This document shows positions 17,591-26,704 of a stretch of 64,000 bases of DNA, piece after piece. Numbering within the stretch: the first letter of the stretch is position 1; every line of letters starts with the position of its first letter. The DNA is taken from contig NZ_AP023441.1 of assembly GCF_019976755.1 (NCBI RefSeq), positions 6,321,501 through 6,385,500 of the forward strand, written 5' to 3'. The stretch comes from Nostoc sp. MS1. GTDB taxonomy: Bacteria > Cyanobacteriota > Cyanobacteriia > Cyanobacteriales > Nostocaceae. The notes under the pieces were generated by a model. It had not been told where the DNA came from, ran no database searches, and was given only the letters and a program-made list of their open reading frames with translations. The translations under genes were made by a program, and so were the position numbers.

Positions 17591-19464
17591 TAGTAGACTT
17601 AATTGACTTTACCACCTACACCCATCGAGATGTGGAGCGCCTAAGTTCACAAGAGGGGAGAGCTTTACTGCGAAAAGTAGGTGTGAAAGGCTCTGATATC
17701 GAGTTAGATAAAGTTGTGGCAAATTGGGACGGTTATGCTTTGGTTCTTAGTTTGCTAGGAGCTTATTTAGTGGATGTGCATGATGGAAATGTCAAATACA
17801 TCCGCGAAATTAAGCCACCTACAGTCAATGAACCTCGTTATGAGAGAGTACAGCGAGTCCTGCGTCGTTACGATGAGCATTTAACACAAGCGGAAAAAGA
17901 GTTTTTAACTACATTTAGTGCGTTTCGGTTAGGTGTTCCCCCATCGCTGTTTACCTCAATTTTTCAAGGTGTACTCCCCGGACAACTACCGCGCCAAACA
18001 CATCATACAAGCGACTTCCTAGATATTTTATTTCGCAAATTCCAACGTTTGTATCAGTGGCTAATTGATCGTTTATTGCCCAGCCAACGCAGGGTAGCAG
18101 CTAGACTCAAAAGACAGCTTAATGCACCATTAGCTGACTTACGTAGTCGTACTTTTGATGCCATGATCCGACGATTAGTAAATTACCGCATCTTACGCTA
18201 TTATCCAGAGGCAAATTACTACACAATGCACCCGCTTATTAGCGCCCACTATTTTAAGCGGCTGAAAGAATTACCCCACAAAGCGAAGGAAATTCATCAA
18301 CGCATTGCAGATTACTATTTAAGAATTGCTGGGCCGATACCAGAACGCCCAACTATAGAAAACTTGGCTTTCCCCATTGAGGCAGTGTATCACCTTTGTT
18401 GTGCAGGGAGTTATGAAAGAGCATACGATGTTTTTTGGGAACGTGTTTTACAGGGTGCAAGCCGTGTGCTTACTAATAAACTGAATGCCTGGGATGTCAG
18501 CCTAGCTTTGGTGGTAGAATTTTTTCCTAATGGCGATACCTCCCAAGAGCCACAAGTCAGTGATCTTGCGCGCAAAGGTTGGATATTAAATCATGTTGGG
18601 CTTTGTTTAATGAATTTAGGGCGTTTGGCTGAAGCTGTATCATTTTTTGAACAAAGCATTTCTATTTCAATAAAAATCGAAAACTGGGAAAATGCCAGTG
18701 TATACTTAGGAAATTTAACAGAACTATACATTTTTGTAGGCAAGCTTGCAGCCAGTGTTGATTCAGCCAGAAAAGCATTAAGTTTCGCTTATCAGGCTAA
18801 AAGTGATTTAGATAAGCTAAATTCATTGGTCAATATCGCATGGGCTACTTACTTGCAGGGTGATAACGAGATAGCAAGTGCAACCTTTCAAAAAGCAGAG
18901 GCATTGAACAAGGAAATGTACTCTGAAGCTTATTTATCTAGATTGGCTGGTATTCAGCACGCTGATTATTTGAGGAGAGTGGGAAGTGGAGGGTATGCAA
19001 GACAAGTAACAGAAGTAAACCTCAAGATTTGCCTGAACAATAGCTGGCTTGCTAGCATAAGTATGTCTTATCGTTTGCTAGGCGAGCTAGATGCAGATAG
19101 AGAGCAACATGACCAAGCTCTTGAAAATTATAACGAAGCCCTCAAAATTGCTCGTAGCATTTCTGTACGAGATGTCCTGATTGAAGCACTACTAGCGCGG
19201 GGGCGTTGGGCGGCGCGACGGGGTGAAGTTGTGGCGGCGCGTAGTGATTTAGAAGAGGCGCTGAATTATGCCTGTGCTAGTGGTTATCGCATCTACGAAG
19301 CAGATATCCGCATCGCCTTGGCCTGGATGCACTTAGCAAACAACAATTACCTAGCAGCAAAAGCAGAGGCAGAAAAAGCTCTCTTGATGAGTGAAGAAAT
19401 GGGCTATCATTGGGGTCGCGTTGATGCGGGTGAAGTTTTGCAAGCTTTAGAGCAGAAGTTCTAA
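17591..19464 (+). pseudogene. Trypsin-STAND NTPase gene, 3' part with TPR repeats
   Basis: The C-terminal 624 codons of the interrupted gene, with 17591-17592 being the second TA copy. It begins (after joining) VDLIDFTTYTHRDVERLS and continues with the winged-helix part of the NTPase (RALLRKVGVKG; GYALVLSLLGAYL; YEREVQRVLRRY-like segment), then a helical region and TPR-like pairs from about LNHVGLCLMNLGRLAEAVSF to LAWMHLANNNYLAAKAEAEK. TPRs are the usual ligand-sensing part of STAND proteins. A GTG at 17632 could in principle start a fragment, but no ribosome-binding site supports it. The frame is otherwise intact, so the insertion is probably recent. Confidence 0.82.
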
Positions 19465-19920
19465 CATTTATGGTGTTAATCAATATAGATAGTTAGCTAA
19501 CAACACAATAACGTCTTAATTCATTCTAAATACAGAAATTATCATAAAAATAACCTCTGGGTTTTGCACCGCAGAGGAGGTTAGCAAAGACATCTAATTG
19601 TGGACTAGTCTGTATATAAATTTATTTCTTTGGACAAAGATTAATCCTCTCTCTGGAGGAGCAAACAAAGTTAAGTTGATTAGTAATTAGCAGCACAAAT
19701 ATTAGACTACTGGTGTTGGATGAATCTAGGCGATCGCCTAACTTTTAAATCATAAAATTATCATTAAAAGTTACAATAATCTTAAATGTATGTAGCAACT
19801 ACTACTCTACTAGCTTACATTATGTGTAACTTAAAATTACTAATAAATCTACATAAATATGTAAAGATTACCTTAATGTAAGCATTTTTCAAGAGAGAGG
19901 TACAATAAGAGGAGATACCA
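19465..19920. other. Intergenic region, 5' half
   Basis: Directly after the TPR gene, AACCTC...GAGGTT and CCTCTG...CAGAGG arms (about 19552-19581) form a modest hairpin without a T-run. The rest is AT-rich with one HIP1 site (ggcgatcgcc near 19729). A TACAAT box at 19901-19906 may be the -10 element for the small ORF that follows. Confidence 0.35.
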
Positions 19921-19992
19921 ATGGCTAATGCCTTGGTTGACCGTGGCTGCAAACTATTCGCCCGTCCAATTAGCTGCACTGTATGGCTTTAA
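19921..19992 (+). CDS. Candidate 23-residue leader ORF upstream of the NYN gene
   Basis: ATG-GCT-AAT-GCC to TAA reads MANALVDRGCKLFARPISCT-VWL. It has an unusually good ribosome-binding site (AGGAG at 19910-19914, 6 nt before ATG), while the long region around it is otherwise non-coding. The SD segment GAGATA is complementary to TATCTC at 20041-20046, so it could be masked in the RNA. It may be a true small protein, a regulatory leader peptide, or chance inside a structured RNA. Confidence 0.35.
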   Translation: MANALVDRGCKLFARPISCTVWL

Positions 19993-20226
19993 TATGCCGT
20001 AGTGGTAGGAAATGAGCAGCTTATATCTGGAATGAGGGGATATCTCGTAAAACTTTGTCCTGAAAAGAGTTCAATACTCTGCGTCTTTCAACTTTGGACT
20101 TTACACAGTTAAACCGATTTAAGTGTAGTTCAAGTGACTAAATATCATTTATTGTTTTGCTGATTTATCAGCACAGATGGTCTATTGCCTCAAACGCTTC
20201 GCCAAATTTAAAATCAAGAGGAATCA
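19993..20226 (+). other. Possible structured leader RNA before the NYN gene
   Basis: A GC-richer island in an AT-rich spacer with several small stems: AGAGT/ACTCT, ATATC/GATAT and TGCTGA-TTTA-TCAGCA (20158-20173). Together with the small ORF before it this could be a 5' leader or a small RNA. I considered 6S RNA but cannot draw the required long rod. Confidence 0.3.
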
Positions 20227-20937
20227 ATGATCAACCCTAGTTATACGAAAGGAAAAAATTCATATCAGTACCAAGCGGAAGAACCGAATTTATCGGCAAA
20301 AATACAAATAAAAAATGGTAGTAAAAATGAAGTTTCTAGGCAGCGAGAACCTAGAAATGATGTATCTATTACCAATGACTCAAATCGTGGTCGAGTCGCT
20401 ATTTTTATTGATGGAGGTAATCTATTTAATGCCGCTTTGCAACTCGGTATTGAAATTGATTATCTCAAATTACTTTGTCGCTTAACTGCGGGTTCAAGGT
20501 TATTACGAGCATTTTTCTACACAGGGGTTGATATGTCTCGACCAACTCCTACACGCCAACGCAGCAATGAAAAACAGCAGGGTTTTCTGTTTTGGATGCG
20601 TCGTAATGGATATCGTGTTGTTACCAAAGAACTCCAACCTACAGATAACACCAAAAAACCCAATTTGAACGTAGAAATTGCGGTAGATATGATTACCCTA
20701 GCGCCTTACTTCGACACAGCTGTCTTAGTTAGTGGTGATGGAGATTTAGCATATGCAGTTAATGCAGTTACCAGCACAGGTGTTCGTGTAGAAGTGGTCA
20801 GTCTACGAACTATGACTAACGACTGCTTAATTGATGTTGCTGACTGTTTTATTGACCTCGATAGCATTAAACAATATATCCAAAAGGATTCTCATCTAGG
20901 ATATGGCTATCGGACGCTATCTAATTCTAACCTTTAG
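20227..20937 (+). CDS. LabA-like NYN domain protein
   Basis: A 236-residue protein with a NYN (PIN-like) ribonuclease fold of the LabA/DUF88 type: RVAIFIDGGNLFNAALQLGI (about residues 57-76) with the first metal Asp, then VEIAVDMITLAPYFDTAVLV and SGDGDLAYAVNAVTSTGVRV with further acidic residues, and ending in a conserved VADCFIDLD. The N-terminal 55 residues are polar and disordered-looking. LabA in Synechococcus acts in circadian output; other NYN proteins cut RNA. It has a long leader that may hold a small ORF. Convergent with the GNAT remnant. Confidence 0.88.
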   Translation: MINPSYTKGKNSYQYQAEEPNLSAKIQIKNGSKNEVSRQREPRNDVSITNDSNRGRVAIFIDGGNLFNAALQLGIEIDYLKLLCRLTAGSRLLRAFFYTGVDMSRPTPTRQRSNEKQQGFLFWMRRNGYRVVTKELQPTDNTKKPNLNVEIAVDMITLAPYFDTAVLVSGDGDLAYAVNAVTSTGVRVEVVSLRTMTNDCLIDVADCFIDLDSIKQYIQKDSHLGYGYRTLSNSNL

Positions 20938-20952
20938 GTTTTAAAGGTTGAA

Positions 20953-20994
20953 TATTCAATACGGTTCTGAGTGTTAGCTGAATCGTATTGAATA
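20953..20994. terminator. Inverted repeat between convergent genes
   Basis: TATTCAATACG (20953-20963) and CGTATTGAATA (20984-20994) are a perfect 11-bp inverted repeat with a 20-nt loop, 15 bp after the NYN stop and just before the stop of the opposing GNAT gene. It lacks a T-run, so it is a possible bidirectional terminator. Confidence 0.5.
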
Positions 20995-21001
20995 CTGTTA
21001 G

Positions 21002-22230
21002 CTATTGACTAGCTTGATTGTTTGGATGTACTAAATTCATTCCACCCCATTGAAAATTAATTCTTGCTCCCAACCTTAGTTTTTTGGGTAAATTTTGTAT
21101 AGGAATGGGGATAAATCCCAACTGTCTGTAAATACTTATATTATTTGAATCACAAGCTACTAAAATAGGTTTGTTGATGCTCTGCAAAATTTTTTGTATA
21201 AAATACACTTCACAAGCTTGTTTGAATCTGTTGTCGATGTATAAATGGTATAGAATAGAATATCTTGATTTGTGTGATATTCTAGCGTAACCAATTAATC
21301 CCTGATTATATTGTAGTAACCAGAATTGAGAAAATTTTTGTGAAAGCAAAAATACACTAATAGGATATACTACTATTAGTATAGCCAGTAAGAAAATTAA
21401 TAGCCAACTAAAATAATGAAGTAGACTAAAAGACAATTGTTTTTGAGTTATTACAAAAAATATTGGCAAAATTATTATTAATATTGAAAATATAGTTATT
21501 AATAAATTTAGACAGGTAATTATTATAGAAAAGCTGATACCAAATGGTAGAGCAAATTCTATATTTCGTGATTTGAAGAGAAAATAACGTATTAAATTAA
21601 TATCTTCGGCTTGTGCTATACGGGTTAAACAATTATCCACTGAGAAATCTAAAAGAGTAATTGCTATATTGGAGACACTAGGAGAGAGAGCAACTTGGTC
21701 ATCAAAAACCATAGGCACTAACTCATGAGTTGTAGGAGATGAAAAGAGACGATCGCTTGTGATAATATAGGGCAGGCGATCGCTAGAAATACGAATAAAC
21801 CCAAGACTTATAAAATAAGGTACTAAATCTGGCACAGAAGCTAGATAAATAGGCTTAGAAAATTGCTGTTTAGTATAATTTACCAAAGCGGCATCAATAC
21901 CTTGATGACGATAAGTTGGAGTAACGTATAAATTTCTTAAAATAATCCGTCCTGGACGGCGCAATAATTTAGCAACACCAACAATACGATGATTACATTC
22001 AACTACGTAAGTCTCTAAACAAATTAGACGAATAATTATTAACACTAAAATTAAAAATAAGAAAAGATTAATAGATAATAAAAATGTTATCCCTATTACA
22101 TTAGGGTTTTCACCTATACTTTTACTAGAACCTATTGAAATTCCATATAGTAAGAATGCTAGCTTTGCTTGCCAAGTATCTGAGGCTGAGGCATAACTTA
22201 TTAAATATTCCAGTAATTTCTGATTTATAA
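21002..22230 (-). pseudogene. Membrane GNAT acetyltransferase gene, 3' part
   Basis: The larger piece of a gene split by an IS1634-type element. It contains GNAT motif A (IILRNLYVTPTYRHQGIDAA), a second GNAT-like half at the C-terminus (RYSILYHLYIDNRF; SIYRQLGFIPI) and a hydrophobic middle with two or three membrane segments (SIIITCLNLLITIFSILIII; WLLIFLLAILIVVYPISVFL). Joined to 24163-24367 by removing the IS and one TTATAA copy, it gives an uninterrupted 475-residue frame (NYVINQKLLEYLISYA at the joint). A GTG inside the piece could start a truncated 347-residue protein. Substrate unknown. Confidence 0.8.
22225..22230. repeat. TTATAA target duplication, left of the IS1634-type element
   Basis: TTATAA occurs at 22225-22230 and again at 24163-24168, directly outside the terminal repeats. 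A 6-bp duplication fits the IS1634 family, and using one copy restores the host reading frame exactly. Confidence 0.8.
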
Positions 22231-24162
22231 CTCACCGTTCGCGCAATCGAGGATGAGTTTGGTGAAATAGATGAAATAAGGGAGAGTATCTAAGCAGGAG
22301 ATCATTGTCGGCATCCCTTGTGCCAGAAAGTTGTGTAGGGTGTAACGGTTTAATGGTAAGTGTGAGAAATGGCACATTTACCCCAACAAATAATCTCAGA
22401 ACGAATCGACGATATTGTTCTGCTGCTAGAGGTGATGAAAAAAATGGGACTACCAGAAATCCTCAACCAACATCTGCCACGTCACTGGAAACAAGAAGGA
22501 CTGGATTGGGGATGGGTAGCTTGCATTTGGTTATCATATATCATCTCACAGGGCGACCACCGAAAAGTACGTGTTCGAGAATGGGTAGAACAAAGACGCT
22601 ACACCATAGAGCAAGTATGCTCAATCAAAATTAGAGAAACAGACTTTACCGATGACCGTTTAGGAATACTGTTGAAGCGATTAAGCAAGCCCGAAACTTG
22701 GTCACAAATAGAACGGTTTCTCACGCAAAACACCATCCGAGCCTATGAATTAGGGGTGGAGCAAGTACGTTTAGATGCAACAACAATCAGTGGACACCAT
22801 TTAATCAGCGAGTCAGGTTTATTCCAATTTGGACACAGCAAGGATGACCCGAACCTGCCACAGGTAAAACTAATGATGGGGATGATTGACCCATTGGGGA
22901 TGCCCCTTGTCACCCAGGTGGTATCTGGAGAACAAGCAGATGATGGGTTGTACATTCCCGCCTACCAACAAATTGCTGCCACGTTGAACAAAAAAGGGTT
23001 GTTGTTTGTTGGTGACTGTAAAATGAGTTCACTATCAACACGCTGCAACATACATATTCAGGGAGATTACTACCTATGCCCATTATCCTTAGTTGGTAAA
23101 ACTCCAGAACTTCTTGCTGGCTGGATAGATGATGCTGTTGCTGGTAAATTTCCACTTGTGGATATCAAGCGAACCAGTGTTCATCACAACAGTGAAACCA
23201 GCCAAGACTTAGATGTCCTTGAAACTACTATCGCCACTGGCTATGAGGTGTGTCGTCATGTCGAGGTGGTTGATGAACAATTGCCATTACTATGCTGGCA
23301 AGAAAGGGTGTTTGTGATTCATTCACAGACACTTGCAAAACAACAAATTCAAGGATTAGAGACACGACTTCACAACGCACAGCAGAAGTTGATGGCGTTA
23401 ACTCCACAAAAAGGTCGCGGTAAACGACAAATCAACGACCTACAGGTTTTATTACAAAAAGCAACACAAATTCTGCGCCTTCATCGAGTCGAAGGCTTAC
23501 TGAGTTTCGATTATGAGTGCCAGGAAACTGTTGAACAAACCTACATTGGTCGAGGTCGTCCCACATCCCGCCCCAAGCAAATTACACACAAAATTAGGTA
23601 TCAAATCCAGACCGTTATCCGCAATGAAAGTGCTATTGCCCAAGCTCAAAAAACTTTTGGCTGGAGGGCTTTTGTCAGCAATGCTCCAAAGAGTCACTTA
23701 TCTCTCGAACAAGGTGTTCTGACTTATAGAGACGAATGGATTGCTGAACGTGGTTTTCATCGCCTTAAGGGTGCGTCACTTTCGATTGCCCCAATGTTTG
23801 TGCAACGTGATGACCAAGTTACAGGTCTGATTAATTTACTGAGTCTCGCCCTCCGTTTGCTGACAATCATTGAGTTTGTTGTCAGACGACAACTGACTGT
23901 ACAGTCAGTCAACTCTCTTGCTGGACTTTATCCCGAACATCCAAACAAACGAACTGCCCAACCTACTGCTGAACGGTTGTTACGTGCTTTTTCTAATATC
24001 ACTTTGACGATTATTGAAGCCCGTGGTCAGCGTTTTGGTTATGTTCCTCCTTTAAACCCTCTACAGCAGGAAATCATTAGTTTACTTGGGCTTTCACCTG
24101 ATATTTATAGCAATCTTGTGGATAATTCCTCGTAAGTCAAATTCTATTACGCGAACGGTGAG
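22231..24162 (+). mobile_element. IS1634 family insertion sequence
   Basis: A complete element of 1,932 bp. The ends are CTCACCGTTCGCGcAATcGA on the left and, read inward from the right, CTCACCGTTCGCGtAATaGA (18 of 20 match, the first 13 perfectly). It is flanked by TTATAA duplications and carries one long transposase gene. It inserted into the membrane GNAT gene, which lies on the opposite strand. Confidence 0.9.
22369..24135 (+). CDS. IS1634 family DDE transposase
   Basis: A 588-residue transposase with an N-terminal DUF4277-like region (RIDDIVLLLEVMKKMGLPEI) and an IS4-superfamily catalytic core: Asp in VRLDATTISGHH, Asp in LLFVGDCKMSS, and the C-terminal Glu in DEWIAERGFHRLKG. Length fits IS1634, and no frameshift or internal stop is present, so the element may be active. 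An in-frame start is at the ATG at 22369, 138 bp inside the left end. Confidence 0.9.
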   Translation: MAHLPQQIISERIDDIVLLLEVMKKMGLPEILNQHLPRHWKQEGLDWGWVACIWLSYIISQGDHRKVRVREWVEQRRYTIEQVCSIKIRETDFTDDRLGILLKRLSKPETWSQIERFLTQNTIRAYELGVEQVRLDATTISGHHLISESGLFQFGHSKDDPNLPQVKLMMGMIDPLGMPLVTQVVSGEQADDGLYIPAYQQIAATLNKKGLLFVGDCKMSSLSTRCNIHIQGDYYLCPLSLVGKTPELLAGWIDDAVAGKFPLVDIKRTSVHHNSETSQDLDVLETTIATGYEVCRHVEVVDEQLPLLCWQERVFVIHSQTLAKQQIQGLETRLHNAQQKLMALTPQKGRGKRQINDLQVLLQKATQILRLHRVEGLLSFDYECQETVEQTYIGRGRPTSRPKQITHKIRYQIQTVIRNESAIAQAQKTFGWRAFVSNAPKSHLSLEQGVLTYRDEWIAERGFHRLKGASLSIAPMFVQRDDQVTGLINLLSLALRLLTIIEFVVRRQLTVQSVNSLAGLYPEHPNKRTAQPTAERLLRAFSNITLTIIEARGQRFGYVPPLNPLQQEIISLLGLSPDIYSNLVDNSS

Positions 24163-24367
24163 TTATAACATAGTTAAACAAGGCAATCAAAGGGAGTAAA
24201 ATAATTAAAATGAAACAAATATAAGAAAATTTAAGTAGAGAAGTTGTCCAAACCTGATAATTTCTATTTTGTTCTGAAAATGTGGTTATAAGGAATAGCA
24301 GCTTCAAGATATCTTTTTGTTTAGCCTGTCGGATTAAACAGCCGGGGGGTAGATTTATATTCTGCAT
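24163..24367 (-). pseudogene. Membrane GNAT acetyltransferase gene, 5' part
   Basis: The first 68 codons of the split gene. It begins MQNINLPPGCLIRQAKQKDI, a typical GNAT beta-1/alpha-1 start, and then goes into a membrane segment (FSYICFILIILLPLIALF). As found, it runs into the IS and stops after ITHRSRNRI. With the IS removed it continues in frame at 22224. Confidence 0.8.
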
Positions 24368-24693
24368 AGTTTTTTACAATACCTACACTATGGTTAGGAA
24401 GACTGTTGGCAAGCATGAAATTATAATTTCTGCCTTCATCTAGTATTCCCAAAAGCATAATTATTTATAGAGCTTGTTTTAAAAGTAATTTGCTGTAATT
24501 TTAGTATCTGTGTATTATGCTTTTGGTGGGTAATGTTCACCCTACTTTTAAAAGATTCTTTTGAAACTTAAAATATATATGTGCTTCACTACAAATACAT
24601 AAGTAGGTGCTAAATTAATTTCTATCATAACTACCACCAATCACTGTAGTAAAATCTACTACTTAGTAATAACTCTGCGTATCTTATATCGAA
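24368..24693. other. Divergent intergenic region
   Basis: The shared upstream region of the GNAT gene (minus) and the two-component genes (plus). AT-rich; I see no convincing hairpin, repeat or reading frame in it. Confidence 0.4.
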
Positions 24694-25404
24694 ATGAATA
24701 TCTTAATTGTTGAGGATGAATCAGAAATCGCTCAGTTAATCCAACATTCTTTAGAAAAAGAAGGATTTTCCTGTTTCGTTAGCCGCGATGGTATTACTGC
24801 TTTAAAAATATTTCAGGAACAATCACCAGATTTAATTATCCTAGACTTGATGATTCCTGGATTGGATGGGTTGGAAGTCTGCGCCAGAATACGCCAAAAA
24901 CCAGGCGCAAAAGACCCTTATATATTAATGCTCACGGCTAAAGGTGAAGAAATAGACAGGGTAATTGGCTTGTCTACTGGCGCTGATGACTACATGGTTA
25001 AACCCTTTAGTCCTAGAGAGTTGGTAGCGAGAGTACGAGCGCTACTGCGGCGGAGTCTGCGTCAAGGTGGACAGACTCAGGTAAATCGGACTCAACACTT
25101 TATAGTAGATTTAGACCAAAGGACTGCTAGTCGTCAAGTAAATTCCCAGCCACCGGAAGCTTTAGACTTAACCACGCTAGAATTTAACTTGTTAAGTACC
25201 TTTGTCAGCAACCCTGGTAGAGTTTGGAACCGTACCCAATTAATTGACAAACTCTGGGGAGATAATTTTTTTGGTGATGAGCGTGTTGTAGATACTCATG
25301 TTGCTAGGTTAAGGAAAAAGATTGAACCTGACCCTGCTAATCCAACTTTTATTAAAACTGTAGTAGGGGTTGGTTATAAATTTGAAGATTCGCCTGTAGT
25401 ATGA
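24694..25404 (+). CDS. OmpR/PhoB family response regulator
   Basis: A 236-residue DNA-binding regulator. The receiver domain (1-120) has acidic residues Glu7-Asp8, phospho-acceptor Asp51 (LIILDLMIPG), Thr82 and Lys103 (MVKPFSP). The C-terminal winged helix (about 135-230) contains LTTLEFNLLSTFVSNPGRVW and RVVDTHVARLRKKIEP. It shares 4 bp (ATGA) with the kinase gene, its certain partner. The stimulus and target genes cannot be told. Confidence 0.92.
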   Translation: MNILIVEDESEIAQLIQHSLEKEGFSCFVSRDGITALKIFQEQSPDLIILDLMIPGLDGLEVCARIRQKPGAKDPYILMLTAKGEEIDRVIGLSTGADDYMVKPFSPRELVARVRALLRRSLRQGGQTQVNRTQHFIVDLDQRTASRQVNSQPPEALDLTTLEFNLLSTFVSNPGRVWNRTQLIDKLWGDNFFGDERVVDTHVARLRKKIEPDPANPTFIKTVVGVGYKFEDSPVV

Positions 25405-26522
25405 GCAGAAATCACAAAGGTTGGCGCTGGCCCTCATCTTTGCCTTTAGCATCCCGCTTGTTTTTTTCTCACTTAGTAGTGATGATAGTCGGGTTGATGA
25501 GTCTAGTTATTATTAGCAAAGTTTCTTCACCCCGTTTTTTCGTCCTGCACTTAGAAAAATTAGAAAGTGAAGGGGTAAATATATATGATATTCGTGCTGA
25601 TTTAGTACAAGGATTTGAAATTGCTTGGCGCACTAGCACTATCTGGTCTGTTTTAGTGGGTAGTACGGCGGCTGGAGGTTTGAGTTATTGGGTATCTCAA
25701 CGAATTATGCAGCGCTTAACTGAGATGGAACAAATTACACAACAATTTGCAGCTGGTCATTTAGAAGCGCGTCTACCATTGTCTGATATTCCTGAACTCA
25801 ATCGCTTAGGTACGAGTTTTAACCGTATGGCTGCTAGCTTGGAAGGGGTGGAAGCACGGCGGCGGGAATTGATAGGCGATATGACTCACGAACTGCGGAC
25901 ACCGCTAACAGTGGTGCGTGGTTATTTAGAAGAACTCGCAGATGGTGAAATTGCGCCATCCCCAGAGATTTATCGCAGGTTAGCGAAGGAAACAAGACGT
26001 TTAGAACGTTTAGTGAACGACTTACAAGAATTATCTAAAGCGGAAGCTGGTTATTTGCCTATTATAATCCAACCAGTAAATTTATATCCTTTATTAGAGT
26101 CTTTAATTGAGAGATTTAGTGACCAATTATTAGAAGATGGGCCAGTATTACTGGCAGAATTTTCCCCTCAAATTCCCCTTGTATTAGCAGATATTGATCG
26201 CACAGAACAAATCCTCGTCAACCTCATCGGTAATGCTATCCGTTATACACCAAATGGTTCAATTAGTATTCGTACATGGACAGAAAATCGCCTACTCTGG
26301 ATTGCTGTGATTGATACAGGTATTGGCATTGCTACTGAAGATTTACCCCACTTATTTGAGCGTTTTTGGCGTGCTGATCAATCACGCGATCGCCATTCTG
26401 GAGGTACAGGTATTGGATTAACTATTACTAAGCACCTAGTAGAATTACAAGGTGGGGAAATTCAAATAGATAGCGAACTTGGTATAGGTAGTACATTCCG
26501 TTTTTCCTTACCCTTAGCGTAA
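25401..26522 (+). CDS. Membrane sensor histidine kinase
   Basis: A 373-residue kinase with two membrane segments (about 20-40 and 80-96) around a short periplasmic loop of about 40 residues, a HAMP domain (about 97-150), the H-box DMTHELRTPL with phospho-acceptor His163, and HATPase motifs N (NLIGNAIRYTPNG), G1 (DTGIGI), F (FERFWR) and G2 (GGTGIGLTI). The small periplasmic loop leaves little room for a ligand-binding domain, so it may sense membrane state or a partner protein. Transcribed with the response regulator. Confidence 0.92.
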   Translation: MSRNHKGWRWPSSLPLASRLFFSHLVVMIVGLMSLVIISKVSSPRFFVLHLEKLESEGVNIYDIRADLVQGFEIAWRTSTIWSVLVGSTAAGGLSYWVSQRIMQRLTEMEQITQQFAAGHLEARLPLSDIPELNRLGTSFNRMAASLEGVEARRRELIGDMTHELRTPLTVVRGYLEELADGEIAPSPEIYRRLAKETRRLERLVNDLQELSKAEAGYLPIIIQPVNLYPLLESLIERFSDQLLEDGPVLLAEFSPQIPLVLADIDRTEQILVNLIGNAIRYTPNGSISIRTWTENRLLWIAVIDTGIGIATEDLPHLFERFWRADQSRDRHSGGTGIGLTITKHLVELQGGEIQIDSELGIGSTFRFSLPLA

Positions 26523-26704
26523 TTCGCAATTTTTTCTTACTGCATCTTAATTACGAAAGATGCGTAATGTGATATTGGTTCTGATTTGGTTGGTGAGTCT
26601 ATGGAAACATTTAATTGTCAGTATATTCCACTTTGAGAAGTTGGTAATGGGAAAACACAATCACCTATGAGCGATTACCCATTACCAATCACGCCAACTG
26701 AAAA

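Noticed and set aside
17632..19464. Independent TPR gene starting at GTG 17632
   Set aside because: The protein continues upstream in frame to the IS boundary and joins the protease-NTPase part exactly; no ribosome-binding site precedes the GTG.
19921..20226. 6S RNA or tmRNA in the NYN leader
   Set aside because: The stems I can draw do not form the long rod with a central bubble required for 6S, and no tRNA-like ends or tag ORF for tmRNA are present.
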